From positions 26,241,067 through 26,305,066 of the forward strand of contig NC_085865.1 in assembly GCF_034702125.1 (NCBI RefSeq): DNA of 64,000 nucleotides. The letters are read 5' to 3'. The notes under the pieces are model-generated. The model had not been told where the DNA came from. It searched no databases and saw only the letters and a list, made by a program, of their open reading frames with translations. Both the position numbers and the translations under genes were made by a program. This document shows positions 45,805-58,175 of this stretch, one piece after another (position 1 is the first letter of the stretch; every line of letters begins with the position of its first letter). Origin of the DNA: Engraulis encrasicolus (lineage: Eukaryota; Chordata; Actinopteri; Clupeiformes; Engraulidae).

Positions 45805-46911
45805 ATGCGACAACGACAGTCCAAAAAATGGATACTGCTGGAACAACGGATTTCTGCCCTGGAATCCTTACTGGGTGATCGCCTATCAAAGACTGAAGGA
45901 AGTCCTGAAACAGGTGCCGCTAGTGCAAAAGCGGACCAACGACTGGCCGGTGTGACATATGTGACGCTGGACGAAACACCTGGCAAAAGCTTCGCAAAGC
46001 AAAATGTGAGTAGAGACTACTGGGAAAGCAAAGGGGCTCGACCCAAAAACAGAGATAAAATACTTACTTCAACACCAGTGCAGTCTGCTGCTGCCAGACC
46101 AACATTTTCAGGGCAGCCCATAAAACTTCAAAATCGATTTGAGTGCCTTGAACAATTGGAACCAGTTGCTCCCAAAATAAAAACTGAACGTACACCGCAT
46201 TGGAACAACAAGAACAAAGCTAGACGGCAGCTGCCTGCCTCTCCTACAACACTTGTTGTTGGTGATCTCAGTGTAAAAAATGTCGAAAATGGAACTTTTA
46301 AAGTGTCCTGTCTGCCCCATGCATCCGTACGTGAGACCAAGGATAGTATCCCACAATTGGTGTCTGATCACAGATCTATTGATCGCCTTGTTGTTCACTG
46401 TGGGGCAGCGGATCTGTTCAAAGAGCAAATAATTGTCCGAAAGGATTTTAATGACTTATTTTCAACTCTAAAAGATCTGAAAATTCCATCCTTCATCAGC
46501 GGGCCAATACCAGCACCCTGCTATCGCGATTTTGCGTTCTCCAGATTAAATTCTTTAAACACATGGCTGTCAAGGACATGCAGATCCAACGGTATCAGCT
46601 TTGTTGACAACTTCGACCGTTTCTGGAGACGCTCTGTACTCTTCAAAAAAAACAGTGCAGAACTGAGTTGGACCGGCGCCAAAGTGTTGACAGACCAGTT
46701 TGTTTACAGCATTGAGACCTTGGGCGCTGATAAGCGACCTGTATCTGTATCCACTCAGACACATGGGCATTTCAACAAGCCCTCTGTCCCTGCCAGTGTG
46801 CAAACTGAGCCACAGACTGGCGAAAGCACACACACAGATGACGTAGCTGCTCATGTGGAAAGAAACGACATGACTGACCCACCAACACACACAGAACTCG
46901 CCACAAACTGA
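45805..46911 (+). pseudogene. L2 ORF1, N-terminal part (degenerate esterase-like)
   Basis: A 368-codon frame. L2/CR1 ORF1 proteins bind element RNA and often carry an SGNH-type esterase domain. Here residues 1-30 look like a short coiled coil (LEQRISALESLLGDRL). The esterase-like region spans roughly residues 150-300. The usual GDS block reads VVGDLSVKN, the GTND-type block reads VHCGAADL, ISGPIPAP is kept, and the C-terminal catalytic-His position reads NSAELSWTGAK. All three catalytic positions therefore seem lost. The frame stops at 46909, and the protein resumes in another frame (see the next entry). The ATG at 45805 is the first in-frame start. Confidence 0.82.
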
Positions 46912-47468
46912 ACCAGCTTTCGGAACAGCTGGAAGACCTGTCACAGAAACTGGCAGCAAACCGCTCGCCGGAGATCAAGTGTTCACCTCCTTGTCGGACT
47001 GGCAAAGTGCCATCGGCATCACCAATTCCACCTCCCAGGTCTGCCAAAAAGCGACTGTCAACACAGGAAATAGGAAATGTGGTTTCCTCAAAACCAAACT
47101 CACCCCCCAGATGTGGCGAAACGCAGCCACCAGCATCAAGCCCTGGCAACGGCGACAAAATGCAATCACCAATGGAATCACAACCTTCCCGGAACGACGA
47201 AACATCATCTCCATCTCCCAGACTGAGATTTCCAGCAACTATGGCGAGACTACTCCCCTTTGCCAGATCTACCTTTTCTACCCCCAGACATTCCTACCAA
47301 GCCTCCTATGCGGATATTTCTCAAGGTCAACCTCATTATACCCCAAAATCTGAAAGAATACTTCCATCCACGACTGCACCCAAAAAAGGCAGAGCCCCAC
47401 CTCCACCTGTCTGTGCTCTGGAGTACAATAGTATCAGTGATGATGACCTTGTTGAAAGCACAGTCTGA
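46911..47468 (+). pseudogene. L2 ORF1, C-terminal part in a shifted frame
   Basis: From 46911 the frame reads NQLSEQLEDLSQKLA, a plausible coiled coil continuing ORF1. Then comes a Pro/Ser-rich tail (SASPIPPPRSAKKRL, KKGRAPPPP) to the stop after DDDLVESTV. There is no ATG at its start. It is best read as the end of ORF1 displaced by a single indel between about 46860 and 46905. Restoring continuity by alignment to other copies would test this. Confidence 0.7.
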
Positions 47469-47615
47469 TATCAACTGGGTCCCTACCCACATAGTAACAG
47501 TGGTTTTGAAAATAAGCAGATAAGGGGACCCGTGGACAATCTTATTCCAGTTCTAACAACCAAGCAAAGCCTCTTGAGGACACGTAGGCCTATACATTAC
47601 CCCAAGAAGGCAAAC

Positions 47616-49235
47616 ATGGAATATCTCAGTGCTGTCCCAAAAAAACTCACTCAAAATACCACAGTGGAAATGCCTCCAATGCTCAATGTTAAATTAGCTT
47701 TACAGAATGCCAGGTCTCTAAGGAACAAGCCTTTTATTGTCAATGAGTTTATCTGTACCCACAACCTTGATTTTTTATTTTTAACTGAAACATGGCTGGA
47801 AAAATCCACTAGTTCTATCACACTTATAGAAGCAACCCCGCCTCACTTTCATTTCATTAGTACAGAAAGGCAGAATAAACAGGGAGGGGGGATAGCAATT
47901 ATTTTCAAGGCACTGTTTCAATGTCAAAAGACAGCACTAGGTGAATTTTCATCTTTTGAATACTTAGCTGCAGTTCTAAAATGTTCTTCCGACATACTGT
48001 TATTAACTATCTACAGACCTCCAAGACTTTCTGCACCACTCTTCTTAGAGGAATTTGGTGAGCTGTTGTCGAATGTTTGTGTGGACTATGATAGCCTTTT
48101 TATAACAGGCGACTTCAATTTTCACGTAAACGACTTAGAGAATGTCTATGCTAAGGAATTTTTAAGTCTTATTGACATTTTTAGCCTTACACAGCATGTA
48201 ACAGGACCAACACACAACCAAGGTCACATTCTAGACCTAATAATAACAAAAGGCCTCAATGCTTGTGCTAGTGTCAAAGACTATGGCTTTTCTGACCATT
48301 ACTGCATTTTTTCTGATGTTTCTATGTACCCTCATGTTCAAAGGGAATCTGTTACAGTCAAAAAACGTATAATCAACTGTGAGACAACCTCACTCTTTCA
48401 GCAAGCACTTTCAGAGATCCAAAGTCAAACTTCAGAGAATGCTGATGATCTCATGGTTAATTTTAATGCAAGGATGACCCATATTATGGATGTTATTGCC
48501 CCCGAAAAAATCAAAACAGTGGGACATAAAAAAGCCCCTTGGAGAATGAATCCCACAGTTATATTGCTAAAGCAAGAATGCAGGAGGGCTGAAAGACAGT
48601 GGCGTAAATCCAAACTTGAAGTCCACTACCAAATCTATAAACACACACTCTCGAAATACAACCAAGAAATTTCTAAAGCTAGACAATCTTTTTTCTCTGA
48701 CATAATTAACAGAAATATTAATAATGCACGCGTCCTGTTTGGCACTGTGGAAAAGCTAGCAAGGCCCCCAAATCAAATGCCCTCTGAGTTCCTCTCAGTC
48801 AGCAAATGCAATGAGTTTGCATCCTTTTTCAAAGGTAAGATTGAAAAAATACGTACAAACATACTCACACATGTGCAACCGACCCAAGATTCGGACCAAC
48901 TTGTTACGGTGAAGTTAAATCCTAACCTCATGAGAAATTTTAATTTAGTTGATGTGGACATTCTTAATAGAACGGTACAAAGTCTTAGCTCCTCTACATC
49001 TGACTTAGATATTCTACCAACAGCCTTCTTCAAATCCATCTTACACCTAATATCACCAGATGTACTTCAGATCATCAACACCTCACTACAAACAGGCATA
49101 TTCCCAGGCTGTCTGAAAGAAGCAGTTGTGAAACCCTTACTGAAAAAGAACAACCTGGATGCACTGGTACTAAACAACTATAGGCCCATATCCAATCTAC
49201 CATTTATGGGTAAAATAATAGAGAATTTTTTTTAA
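47616..49235 (+). pseudogene. L2 ORF2, endonuclease and start of RT
   Basis: ORF2 encodes the endonuclease and reverse transcriptase used for target-primed insertion. From the ATG at 47616 (539 codons to the stop), residues about 15-230 form an APE-type endonuclease. Its landmarks are QNARSL, TETWL, IYRPP, GDFNFH, LDLIIT and GFSDHYCIF, so all metal-binding and catalytic positions I can check are present. A linker follows and RT begins with PLLKKNN and NYRPISNLPF. The frame stops at 49233-49235 because the T tract 49226-49233 has eight Ts where seven would stay in frame. Upstream codons from 47532 are also open but lack ATG. Confidence 0.9.
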
Positions 49236-50496
49236 CCAATTAACTGCCTTTTTAATGTCTAATAGCTATTTTGATAAGTTTCAATCTGGTTTCCGTGCCT
49301 ACCACAGCACTGAAACAGCTCTTATCAAAGTTATGAATGACATAAGATTGAATTCTGATGCTGGCAAATCATCCGTCTTGGTACTTCTTGATTTGAGTGC
49401 TGCTTTCGATACAGTTAATCATTCTATACTACTACATAGACTGGAACACTGGGTTGGCTTTACGGGCATAGTGATCGACTGGTTAAAATCGTACTTACAA
49501 CAAAGAAGTTTTTTTGTCGCCATTGGAAGACATACTTCATCACCAATGTCTCTGGATTGTGGGGTCCCCCAGGGCTCCATTCTGGGACCACTACTGTTCA
49601 ATCTGTATATGTTGCCACTGGGACACATTATCGAGAATAACTCCATAAATTACCATAGCTATGCGGATGATACCCAGCTCTACTTATCTATGTCCCCCAA
49701 TGACTACACCCCCCTTGAATCACTCTATCATTGCATGGACCAAATTAACAAATGGATGTCTCACAATTTCCTCCAGCTGAACACAGAAAAAACTGAAGTA
49801 ATTATATTTGGGAAAAGAGAGGAAAGACAAAAGATTGCTACTATCCTTGAAACGAAGGGACTGAAACCAAGGGAAACAGTTAAAAATCTTGGGGTCCTCA
49901 TTGACAGTGACCTAAATTTCAACAGTCACATGAAAGCTATTACTAAGTCTGCATTTTATCACATAAAAAACGTCTCTAAATTTAGGGGCCTGATGTCTAA
50001 ACATGATCTGGAGAAGCTAATACATGCCTTCATTTCTAGTAAAGTCGATTACTGTAACAGTCTGTTTACTGGCCTCCCAAATAAGACCATTAAACAGCTT
50101 CAACTGGTACAAAATGCAGCTGCAAGGGTTCTTACAAAGACAAGGAAGTTTGACCACATTACTCCAATTTTAAGATCGCTGCATTGGCTCCCAGTAACCT
50201 ACAGAATTGATTTTAAGGCAATGCTACTTGTATTTAAATCATTAAATGGAATGGGACCCACATATCTACTGGATATGTTTCAGCTGTATGCACCGGCCAG
50301 GTCACTAAGGTCAACCGAGAAGAATTTGCTGGTGATTCCAAAAGTCAATACAAAATGTGGAGAGGCAGCCTTTAGCTTCTATGCTTCAAAGCTTTGGAAC
50401 CAGCTTCCAGATGACGTAAAAAATGCACCCACTATTGATAGCTTTAAATCTAGACTCAAGACAAAGCTGTTCTCAGATGCTTTCTTAAATTATTGA
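49228..50496 (+). pseudogene. L2 ORF2, RT core and C-terminus
   Basis: Continues ORF2 in the next frame, from FFNQLTAFLM to the stop at 50496 (about 420 codons). RT landmarks are intact: STETAL, LLDLSAAFDTVNH (motif A), GVPQGSILGPLLF (motif B), SYADDTQLYLS (motif C with both Asp), NTEKTEVIIF and NLGVLID. The C-terminal tail LHWLPVTYRIDFKAM and WNQLPDDVKNA is typical of L2/CR1 proteins. Apart from the poly-T slip no stop or indel was noticed, so the copy is young. A sequencing or assembly error at the homopolymer would make ORF2 intact. Confidence 0.9.
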
Positions 50497-50750
50497 ATGA
50501 AAAGACGGTAAAATAAGAGAAGTAAATTAGTAAAATAAGAATTGTTTTTCAAGGTTTTATGTTTATTTATGTTTTATTTTATTATTATTTTTACCTTATG
50601 TTTTATCTTAATGTTTTAAATGTTTTTTTTTACTCTAATTCATTTCCCTGTTTTCCTTTCATTTACATTTGTTAACTTTGTGAAGCACATTGAGTTGCAC
50701 CTGTGTATGAAATGCGCTATATAAATAAACTTGCCTTGCCTTGCCTTGCC
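50497..50750 (+). other. L2 3' untranslated region and tail
   Basis: AT-rich with AAGCACATTGAGTTGCACCT and GCGCTATATAAATAAACTTG, then about three CTTGC units. The structured 3' end and tandem tail are the usual recognition and priming region of L2-type elements. Confidence 0.8.
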
Positions 50751-50759
50751 TAGAGCTGA

Positions 50760-51050
50760 ACACAAACAAAACATCAAAGGACACATCAGTTACGCATACA
50801 ATCAGCCTATATAGGCTAGTAACTTCAAACATTGAAATGAAGCCAACGAAAATATCACATTATGGATTTTTAAAAGTTTATGTAACTGAACCTTTTAGTA
50901 GCATTCTGTGTGACCTCCTTCCCAGAAGCTAAGTAAGACTGCCCATGCTTTTAAAGCTCTTTAGAGACAGAGGTGATCAGTCTTTTTTATTTCCTCCCTG
51001 TTGACAGATTGATTTCTTGTCTTGTCAGTTGCAGTACACAGAACGCTGAC

Positions 51051-51108
<58 letters not shown>

Positions 51109-52848
51109 ATGTGCGTGTGCGTGTGTGTTTTGTGTGTGGGTGCCAGGGGGGCTTTTGCTTGTGCTTTCTCCATGGCAGCATCATCTTCATGTATTTCACT
51201 GAGTAATGGCCAATTTATGGGCAATCGACGACGCGTTTCTGATTCAAGGGTGCCCTCGGGTATGCAAATGTGGCCAGCAGCGCTTTTCCCTTCATGAAAT
51301 ATGGATGGTTGGCTGGCTTGATGGCGATCCATCATAAGGCAGGCAGCCCTTAGTCTTACAGTACCAGTCAGTACATTTACACACACAATCTGATGAATAC
51401 ATTATATAAAGGTCTAATAAGAAGACAAGATGAGCTCCCTTGTGTACAAGATTGATTTGACCTTGAAACGCTGTTAACCTTGAGACTGCCAATCAACTAC
51501 ACCACGCCTTCTCCCTCTCTTCAATCTATCTGTTCTATTTCACTGCTACCAAATGAGTAAAGACAACGTTTAAAAATCAAAGCTTTGCTCAAGTGGGGAA
51601 GGCAGTAGTGACACTGGCAAAGTCAAAGTGACGCTAACTGTAACTCTGTCTATCAACAACTTCTTTTGTATTTGCACCTTCATCTACCTCATTTGCTGAA
51701 TTTGGCACATTCATCAAAATCTCATTTGCTGAATCATTATACACAGGTACAACAACATTTCATACCGGTAGTTACAAAAAGCAGGAAGCTATCGTTCTTG
51801 TAAATTATGTAAAGGTGCATCGTGCATTGCTGACATATCAAAGTACATGTACTTTTGAAGTAATGCTATGGATATATTTATTGCCTTTCTTAAATAATGA
51901 TCTGGAACTTGGAACTGGTTGTATGGATATTTGTTTGTCTGTTACAGCTAACTGGACCTTTTGCCTCTCTGCATGTTTCCCCAGGAAATATGACTCATCC
52001 TAGACCCGTGTTGTAATGTCCGGCCCAGTGAAAATTTATCTGACTCATTCAAGACAAGGACACAAGCCACTCGACACACAACAGACATGCACACACTCAT
52101 AAACAACAACATATCCTGCTTGTTATTGTGTTTTTCTCCTCAGTCTTCCTCGTTTTATTCTCGCAAGCATGCACGCACGCACGCACACACAGACACACAC
52201 ACACAACATCATTAAATGACCAAAAAAACACAATCAATGACAAGTTTGCTCATTGCTTTCTGCTGTATTCTTTATGGAATTAATGACAGCCCTTTCATAC
52301 ACAGTTGTAATGGCTTGCTGCTGTTTCATAATGGCTATTTAGTAGTTGCTTAGATTTCCAAAACAAAAAAGGAAAAAAATATATTCTTAGCGTCTTCGGC
52401 AGTCGCAGCTCACTCTGATTGATTTGCCCGGTTCATAACTCACAAGAAAGTTTTGAACCCAAAGCTTGAGACTGCTTGGTACAATTCGAATAGCAAGTCA
52501 AGGTTGGCCTTGATCAGCAATATTGATCAAGGTCCCTTCGGCCTCCTGATGTAAGGCCCTGAAGCTGATTCACTAACCACCACGCTTTCTCTCTCAGACA
52601 CCCTCTTTCTTTCACACACAATATCTGTAAGTTTAAATATCTGCAGTGTTTAAATAATGAACAGTACAACCACCATTACAGTATAATGAATGAATGAATG
52701 AAAAATGTAAACATGTTTTTCCGACAGTAACCCCATTCTCAAAATGATCTTGTAACTGACCTCAGAGTTCCTTGGGGAGGTAATTAATGAGACATACTGT
52801 ATATTTATCTTACATTTTTAAAGAAACGGGGCTTACATATTCAATGCA
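50760..52848. other. gene-free stretch with microsatellites
   Basis: (TG)n lies at 51055-51107 and a mixed CA tract at 52168-52205. The duplicated phrase CTCATTTGCTGAAT occurs at 51687 and 51722. No exon is recognised. Confidence 0.4.
51055..51107. repeat. (TG)n microsatellite
   Basis: About 26 units. Confidence 0.97.
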
Positions 52849-52856
52849 ACCTAAAA

Positions 52857-53205
52857 CAGTGTTTCTCAACTGGTGGGTCGCGACCCAAAAGTGGGTCGCG
52901 GAGGGGTCATGGGTGGGTCGCGGGGCCTTGGTGTAAAAAAAACGAAATTCTAAAAAAAAAAATCCAACTTTTCCTGCAACAATTTACAACTTTTATTTTG
53001 ATAGGCTAGTGAACTCCGTGTCATCTGTCGTCATAGATACAATCTGAATGTTTATGCGAGATAGATAGCGTGCAACCAGTCATTCCAGTCTTGGTTACAT
53101 TTTGAGAATTGCATTGAATTGACTTGAACGCTAAAAAAATTGGGTCGCGACTGAATGAGAGTGGAAAATGGTGGGTCCCAAGACTGTTCCAGTTGAGAAC
53201 CACTG
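52857..53205. mobile_element. hAT-type MITE with 8-bp target duplication
   Basis: Starts CAGTGTTTCTCAACTGGTGG and ends CCAGTTGAGAACCACTG. GGGTCGCGACC words occur near both ends. Flanks ACCTAAAA (52849-52856) and CCCTAAAA (53206-53213) differ at one base. It is 349 bp and non-coding. Confidence 0.85.
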
Positions 53206-53214
53206 CCCTAAAAC

Positions 53215-54290
53215 ATACACCAAATGCATCCCTTGATTTTTATTTATACTTGATGCCGATTACATGCATTGCCATTGGAAGAGATACTCGTGTCACATGT
53301 TTATGCTTCCGCGCATTAGCTCACGTTACTCGCTTCAACTATAAGCAGCCAAAGACTCTGGCACCTGATCAGCAAAATTAATGTTTCCTGATTTACATGA
53401 ACCGAAGAAGCTGGTATGGGTTAATATATGACTTTAAAGTATATCTGGATGTGGGGTTGTACTTCTTGGGGAAAATATGGTTGTATTTGGGAAGTTTGGG
53501 GGGGTTCTTTGTGTTCTGAATGGCTTCTGTGGAACTGTCTGTCAGTCTGCTTTCTAAAGCAGATGAAGTCACATCATAAGTATCTTCTATCATTTTCAAA
53601 CTAGAAGATAGGGCCACTGGCCCTGTGAATTTCACAAGAGAAAATGTCTAGATTCACAGACACATCGTTTGTCCTGTAGGCTACTGTACATAACGATGGG
53701 AAGCATCATGACTTGAATGCATTATGAATTTCTCTTTTACACCACAGCTGAACCTGTCCTCCCTTTCACAGCATCTTCTTTGCATGCGCCATGCCGACTG
53801 CAGCAAATGTGCAACTGGGATGTGGCATCTTGTGCCACCTCAGAAATATAGCGTGTTAGGAGCATGCTCACTGCTACACTACAAGACAGCTGGTGCGTGA
53901 TGCTGATGATAAACGTCGAGCAGTAGCCTCTTTAGAGACTTACCGGTACCCTGTCCTCCACCTCTCAAATCACGTTGAGTGGCGCATCATGTTGAGAGGC
54001 GCAGTTCTATAGCTTCCAATCCCCAGTGGACTCAGCCTTGTGGAAGTGCTCCTATTTGGCGCTAGGCCTTTTCTATGTCTTACTACCAGGGATTCTTTCC
54101 ACGTAGGCTATGTTTTTCCTCTATTTCAGTTGAATATTTTAACCATGGGATGGCAAGGTGTTGTGCGTGATACGTTCGTTGTTTTTGTGCATCAACATGC
54201 TGAAATGATGAATAGGATTCACAGGTATTATGTTGAATGCTGTGAAATATATATATTTTATTCCTGGGCTGTTTTTTTGTAGTCCACAAA
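53215..54290. other. unannotated spacer
   Basis: No repeat boundary or exon is recognised. Confidence 0.35.
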
Positions 54291-54294
54291 CGGT

Positions 54295-54530
54295 AAGATG
54301 AGCTGAAAGCCTGCTCTGCCAGCCAGGGATTGCATGGTCCTGTCCCACCTCTAGATGGAATGTATGTGTACTGTCTATGTCTAATTGTCTATGTCCACAC
54401 CTACAGTCTCTAGAGTATATGTCTATGTCTGCATGGGAAAGTAAGACACGTAATTTCAATTCTTTGTATGACCAGCGCATGTAAAGAAATTGACAATAAA
54501 GCCAACTTGACTTGACTTGACTTTGACCCC
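54295..54530 (+). mobile_element. 3' end of a non-LTR retrotransposon
   Basis: Ends TTGACAATAAAGCCAACTTG with an (ACTTG)n tail (54503-54525), preceded by GTAATTTCAATTCTTTGTAT. The 3' untranslated region style is that of fish LINEs; no coding part remains. Confidence 0.6.
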
Positions 54531-54861
54531 CTTCCTTTTGCACTGGAAACGTTTTGAATACCACCTCTGACCTTGTCCTGTAAGGTTGATGCAGGTTGCT
54601 TCATCCTATCTCAGTCCTTTTCACTTCATCTGTATTGACTTGGTTATACCAGAGGGAAAGAAAGAGTCAGGGCAGGGATAGATGCTCTAGGAGAGAGGGG
54701 TGAAATAAAAATGGATAAGGGTAAAAGTCAGCCAGACTGTGACATTGCTTTAGGCCAGAGCAGATTGAGGGAGAGACCAACGGAACTGTTAAAGGCCACA
54801 ACAGCCAAGACCCATATATTTATACATCACATACATAAAGCAGAAACACTTTGTTCAAGAT

Positions 54862-54935
54862 TCAATTTTCAAGATTATTTTAATGGTCCCGAAGGAAATT
54901 TGTCTTGGACATACATAGCTGCCACATACACACAA
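54862..54935 (-). mobile_element. LINE 3' end, minus strand
   Basis: The complement reads CAAATTTCCTTCGGGACCAT followed by TAAAATAATCTTGAA, close to the ending of the LINE fragment at 40890. It is a very short, 5'-truncated copy. Confidence 0.5.
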
Positions 54936-55008
54936 CACTGATACACATGACGCCAAAAAACAAACAAATGCAGACATACATACATAGATACATACATACA
55001 CAGATAGG

Positions 55009-55029
55009 CCTACATAGATACATAGATAC

Positions 55030-55064
<35 letters not shown>

Positions 55065-55172
55065 CATACATACATACATACATACATACATAGATACATA
55101 CATACATACATACATACATACATACATACATACATACATACATACATACATACATACATACATACATACATA
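55009..55172. repeat. (GATA)n and (CATA)n microsatellite
   Basis: A run of TAGA units is followed by about 27 TACA units with two interruptions. Tyr-Val-Cys-Met frames are artefacts. Confidence 0.97.
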
Positions 55173-55179
55173 GGCTACA

Positions 55180-56705
55180 TACAGAAAGTGCCATCATAGA
55201 GATACTCGGTGCATATCTACTACAACCTTTTATGTTATGGTTGCTTTTGCACATGCATCTCTACATGTATCAACATATAATATTATGTGCTTAAATTGCA
55301 CATACCTAACCGTAGCCACTTTGTGCAGAGACTCATCCTGGCCCACCAGCAGGCCTGCTGACTCACTGCTGAAAAGACTCATCATAACAACATTGCTATG
55401 ATATCAAGAGCCTTAAGTAACAGATTAAGACTTGGCCATTACATTTTGGTGACAATTAGGTTATGACATAAGCTCTGTGCAAAGGGCTTAATGTACAGGG
55501 CAAGTACAATTTGTATGTACCTATTTAATGTAACAGGGCTCCATTTAATTTAATGGATCAACCCAACAGGTTTGCAATAAACATTGATGCAGTGATAATT
55601 AGCCTTATTCTACAATATCCTTTATTTATCCCTTTGCTGTTAGTATTACATGCCTGTAGCCTATTTTATATTGGTGCCACGGTCATGTATTAGCATATTG
55701 CAATATATTATAGCATTTACTGCACGTATAGGCTGGCTATTAATTCTCAAGCCGGAACAGCTTGGATTTCTTCTCAAACTCTGCTTCAAAATGTTAAATA
55801 CTGTTGAGTTTTGCTAATGAGACCATTTTGAAATCTATAAGTCCTGATTAAAAGTCGGGAAAAAAATGTTCCTGTGTGCATGAATTTAAAAATCACCATC
55901 AACGTTGTGTTTAAGGTACGATAGAGACTGGAAAACGGCTGGTTGACCTAATTAAGTTGTTTAGGCCTACTTGTTAGCTCGTGAGCTCGGTCCCAGTATA
56001 ATCAAGAAGCGTTGGCGGACACTTCAGTAAAGCTCTTCTTCCCTTGTCTCCCCTTTCAGCCCAAGAGCTAAGCTAATTACACATGTGCATCTTCACTGCA
56101 CTCTTTTTGAAGTGGCACTCCTGATGCACAAGTAAAGCCAATCGTAATAAAGTGGCCCAATATTTACTGAGGACAGTAGATGTTGATTAAATCACTTTGG
56201 ATCAGACTTGAAAGTTTTATTTTCTTTTGGAAATTTGCTTGCTTTACTGAACAAAAGGACTAGTATTTGACTAGCGAAACTATTGATATATTTTCTACAG
56301 GGACTCTGCCGTGATTAATACTAGATCAAGGTCTTGCGCTCGATTGATCCTGTCCTTGCTGTGTGTGTGTGGGGCAGGGGTGTGTGAGCGTGTTTGTGTC
56401 TTACGGCACGTGATCAATGATCAAAGACCCAGACCTTATAACCATTCATCTTAAGGCAAATCACGTGTCACTGTATTTCTAATCAGTCTAAGTCCACGAC
56501 AGGTTTCCTGGTGTGTAGCTGTGGTTGCAGTTGCAAAAGTCAATAATGAGGTCCCTACCTCTCTCTCTGGAAGTTTATTCAGCAATTTCTCACCAGGTGG
56601 TGGTGCCACTCTCTGGATCATCCATCATGTGAGTTATGTTGAAAAAAATAGCATTGTAATTTATTCACTTTACTGTATGTTATGGACTACTCTACATAGT
56701 ACATT
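55180..56705. other. gene-free, unique-looking AT-rich stretch
   Basis: No repeat or exon is recognised. Parts such as 55740-56240 have few runs and several TAATTA-type words, compatible with conserved non-coding sequence, but this is untested. Confidence 0.35.
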
Positions 56706-56708
56706 TTG

Positions 56709-57028
56709 CAGGGTTAATTCAACACTTAGGAGTAGTGTTTCTCAACAGGGGCTCTAAAGCACCCCACTGGTACAGCCCTAGCATTGAGAAGAATACACCT
56801 GAGAGGGGCCAGTCATATTTTGCCATTGGGAGGCATTCGTCCCATTTTGTTTTTTAATAATAAGAGGGGCATTGACATGCTTATGATGAGGTCAAAGGGG
56901 CATTGGGAGGCTTATAATGAGGTCCAGGGGTTTGTTCTAAAAAGGAGACCTCTGCCTTAGAGAGGCAATTAAACATCTTCCAGCATGTATTTGATCTCAC
57001 AATCTTTGAAAATGTTGAATTAACACTG
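56709..57028. mobile_element. MITE with ends CAG.GTTAATTCAACA
   Basis: The left end CAGGGTTAATTCAACA and right end TGTTGAATTAACACTG are inverted repeats. The middle contains a second insertion-like block (GTTTCTCAACAGGGGCTC...) of hAT appearance. The flanking duplication is not clear. Confidence 0.5.
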
Positions 57029-57029
57029 C

Positions 57030-58170
57030 ATTCTTTACTGTGCAGACTACTGGTAAAACAATGTGATTTCATGTATTTATTGTAGGCTACGTATGCATGG
57101 TTTGGAATAGGCACACAACAGGAGAATTAAAGCCAAGGCACGGAGGGGATTTAATTCAATGTGCTTCCCGTGTATTGTGCAGTAGATCTTATCTTAATTT
57201 GCCTGCAGCCTATCCCAAAATATTGCCACTGCTGAAATTACATGGGTGGATAAAGGCCAGATAACATTTTAATTACACAGTAGGGTAGTAGACAATACGC
57301 CATGTATTAAAAGACTTATCTCTTCAGTCTAACCAATGACATTGTAAATCAAAGCTCCCCCATAATGCCACGGGGCTGCACTGATGAACAGCCTATTATA
57401 GTTGTCAAGCATGCGCTTTAGCATTATTTTGATTAATATCAGTCGAGTCCTTTTCACCTTTTGGGCTTTTTGGGTCTTTATTATAACAGAGGAGAAAGGA
57501 AAGGAGAAAAGGAGATATTGGGACATGACTCAGGCTGGATTCTAGTCTCCGTGGACACGCAAGTTTATATGTATGGAGGATGGTGTGGTGGGCTTGGTGC
57601 ATTGTGTCACAGCGCCCCCTACTTCTGGGTTTATGGATTTTATTTGAACTTATGTGGCATAACATTGTGACGATAAGGAATTAAGCATTCTGTACTAACG
57701 GAGCCTATTACACCAGAAGGTACAAAAGGAAAGAGAACAAATGGTACAAGGGTGTAATTACTGCCATGTTCCTTACATTAGGCTACCTCCCAGCCACTTT
57801 GCATGTGATTAAAATGGCTACAATTGACGTGCATCTGGCTTTTGTGTTTGAAAGACTCTGTACGTTCTTTCATATAGGCTACAGTACAGTCATAATAGTT
57901 TGGAAGCAAAATCGCCACTCATTCAATTGAGCCTACAGAGAGCTCTTTCACACTTGCTAACTTTGGTAACAAGTACAAACAGAGGCACAAGCCCACTAGA
58001 GACATTATTTGGTTACATTTTTTCTCACCCTGTTTGATTAGGTTATGTTTAACAAAGAAGGCCTATATAACAGCATGTACCAATATGTACGGCCTACTTG
58101 CCCCGGACAGTGCAGTGCACGATATAACACAACGATGCATTTAAATGATGCAATAAAAAAGAAACTATGA
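57030..58170. other. unannotated spacer
   Basis: AT-rich unique sequence with no recognised feature. Confidence 0.35.
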
Positions 58171-58175
58171 AATTA

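Larger units (their letters stand above)
45545..50750 (+). mobile_element. nearly full-length L2-clade LINE
   Basis: A roughly 5.2-kb element: 5' untranslated region (about 45545-45804), ORF1 (45805-47468, one frame break), short spacer, ORF2 (47616-50496, one frame break), 3' untranslated region with GAAATGCGCTATATAAATAA and a (CTTGC)n tail to 50750. Clade assignment rests on ORF1 with an esterase-like fold and ORF2 with an APE endonuclease plus RT of the L2/CR1 type. The 5' boundary is estimated and no target duplication was identified. Confidence 0.9.

Noticed and set aside
45765..47492. minus-strand frames of 70-129 codons
   Set aside because: They are antisense shadows of L2 ORF1.
54855..55254. 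Tyr-Val-Cys-Met repeat frames
   Set aside because: They are translations of the CATA/GATA microsatellite.
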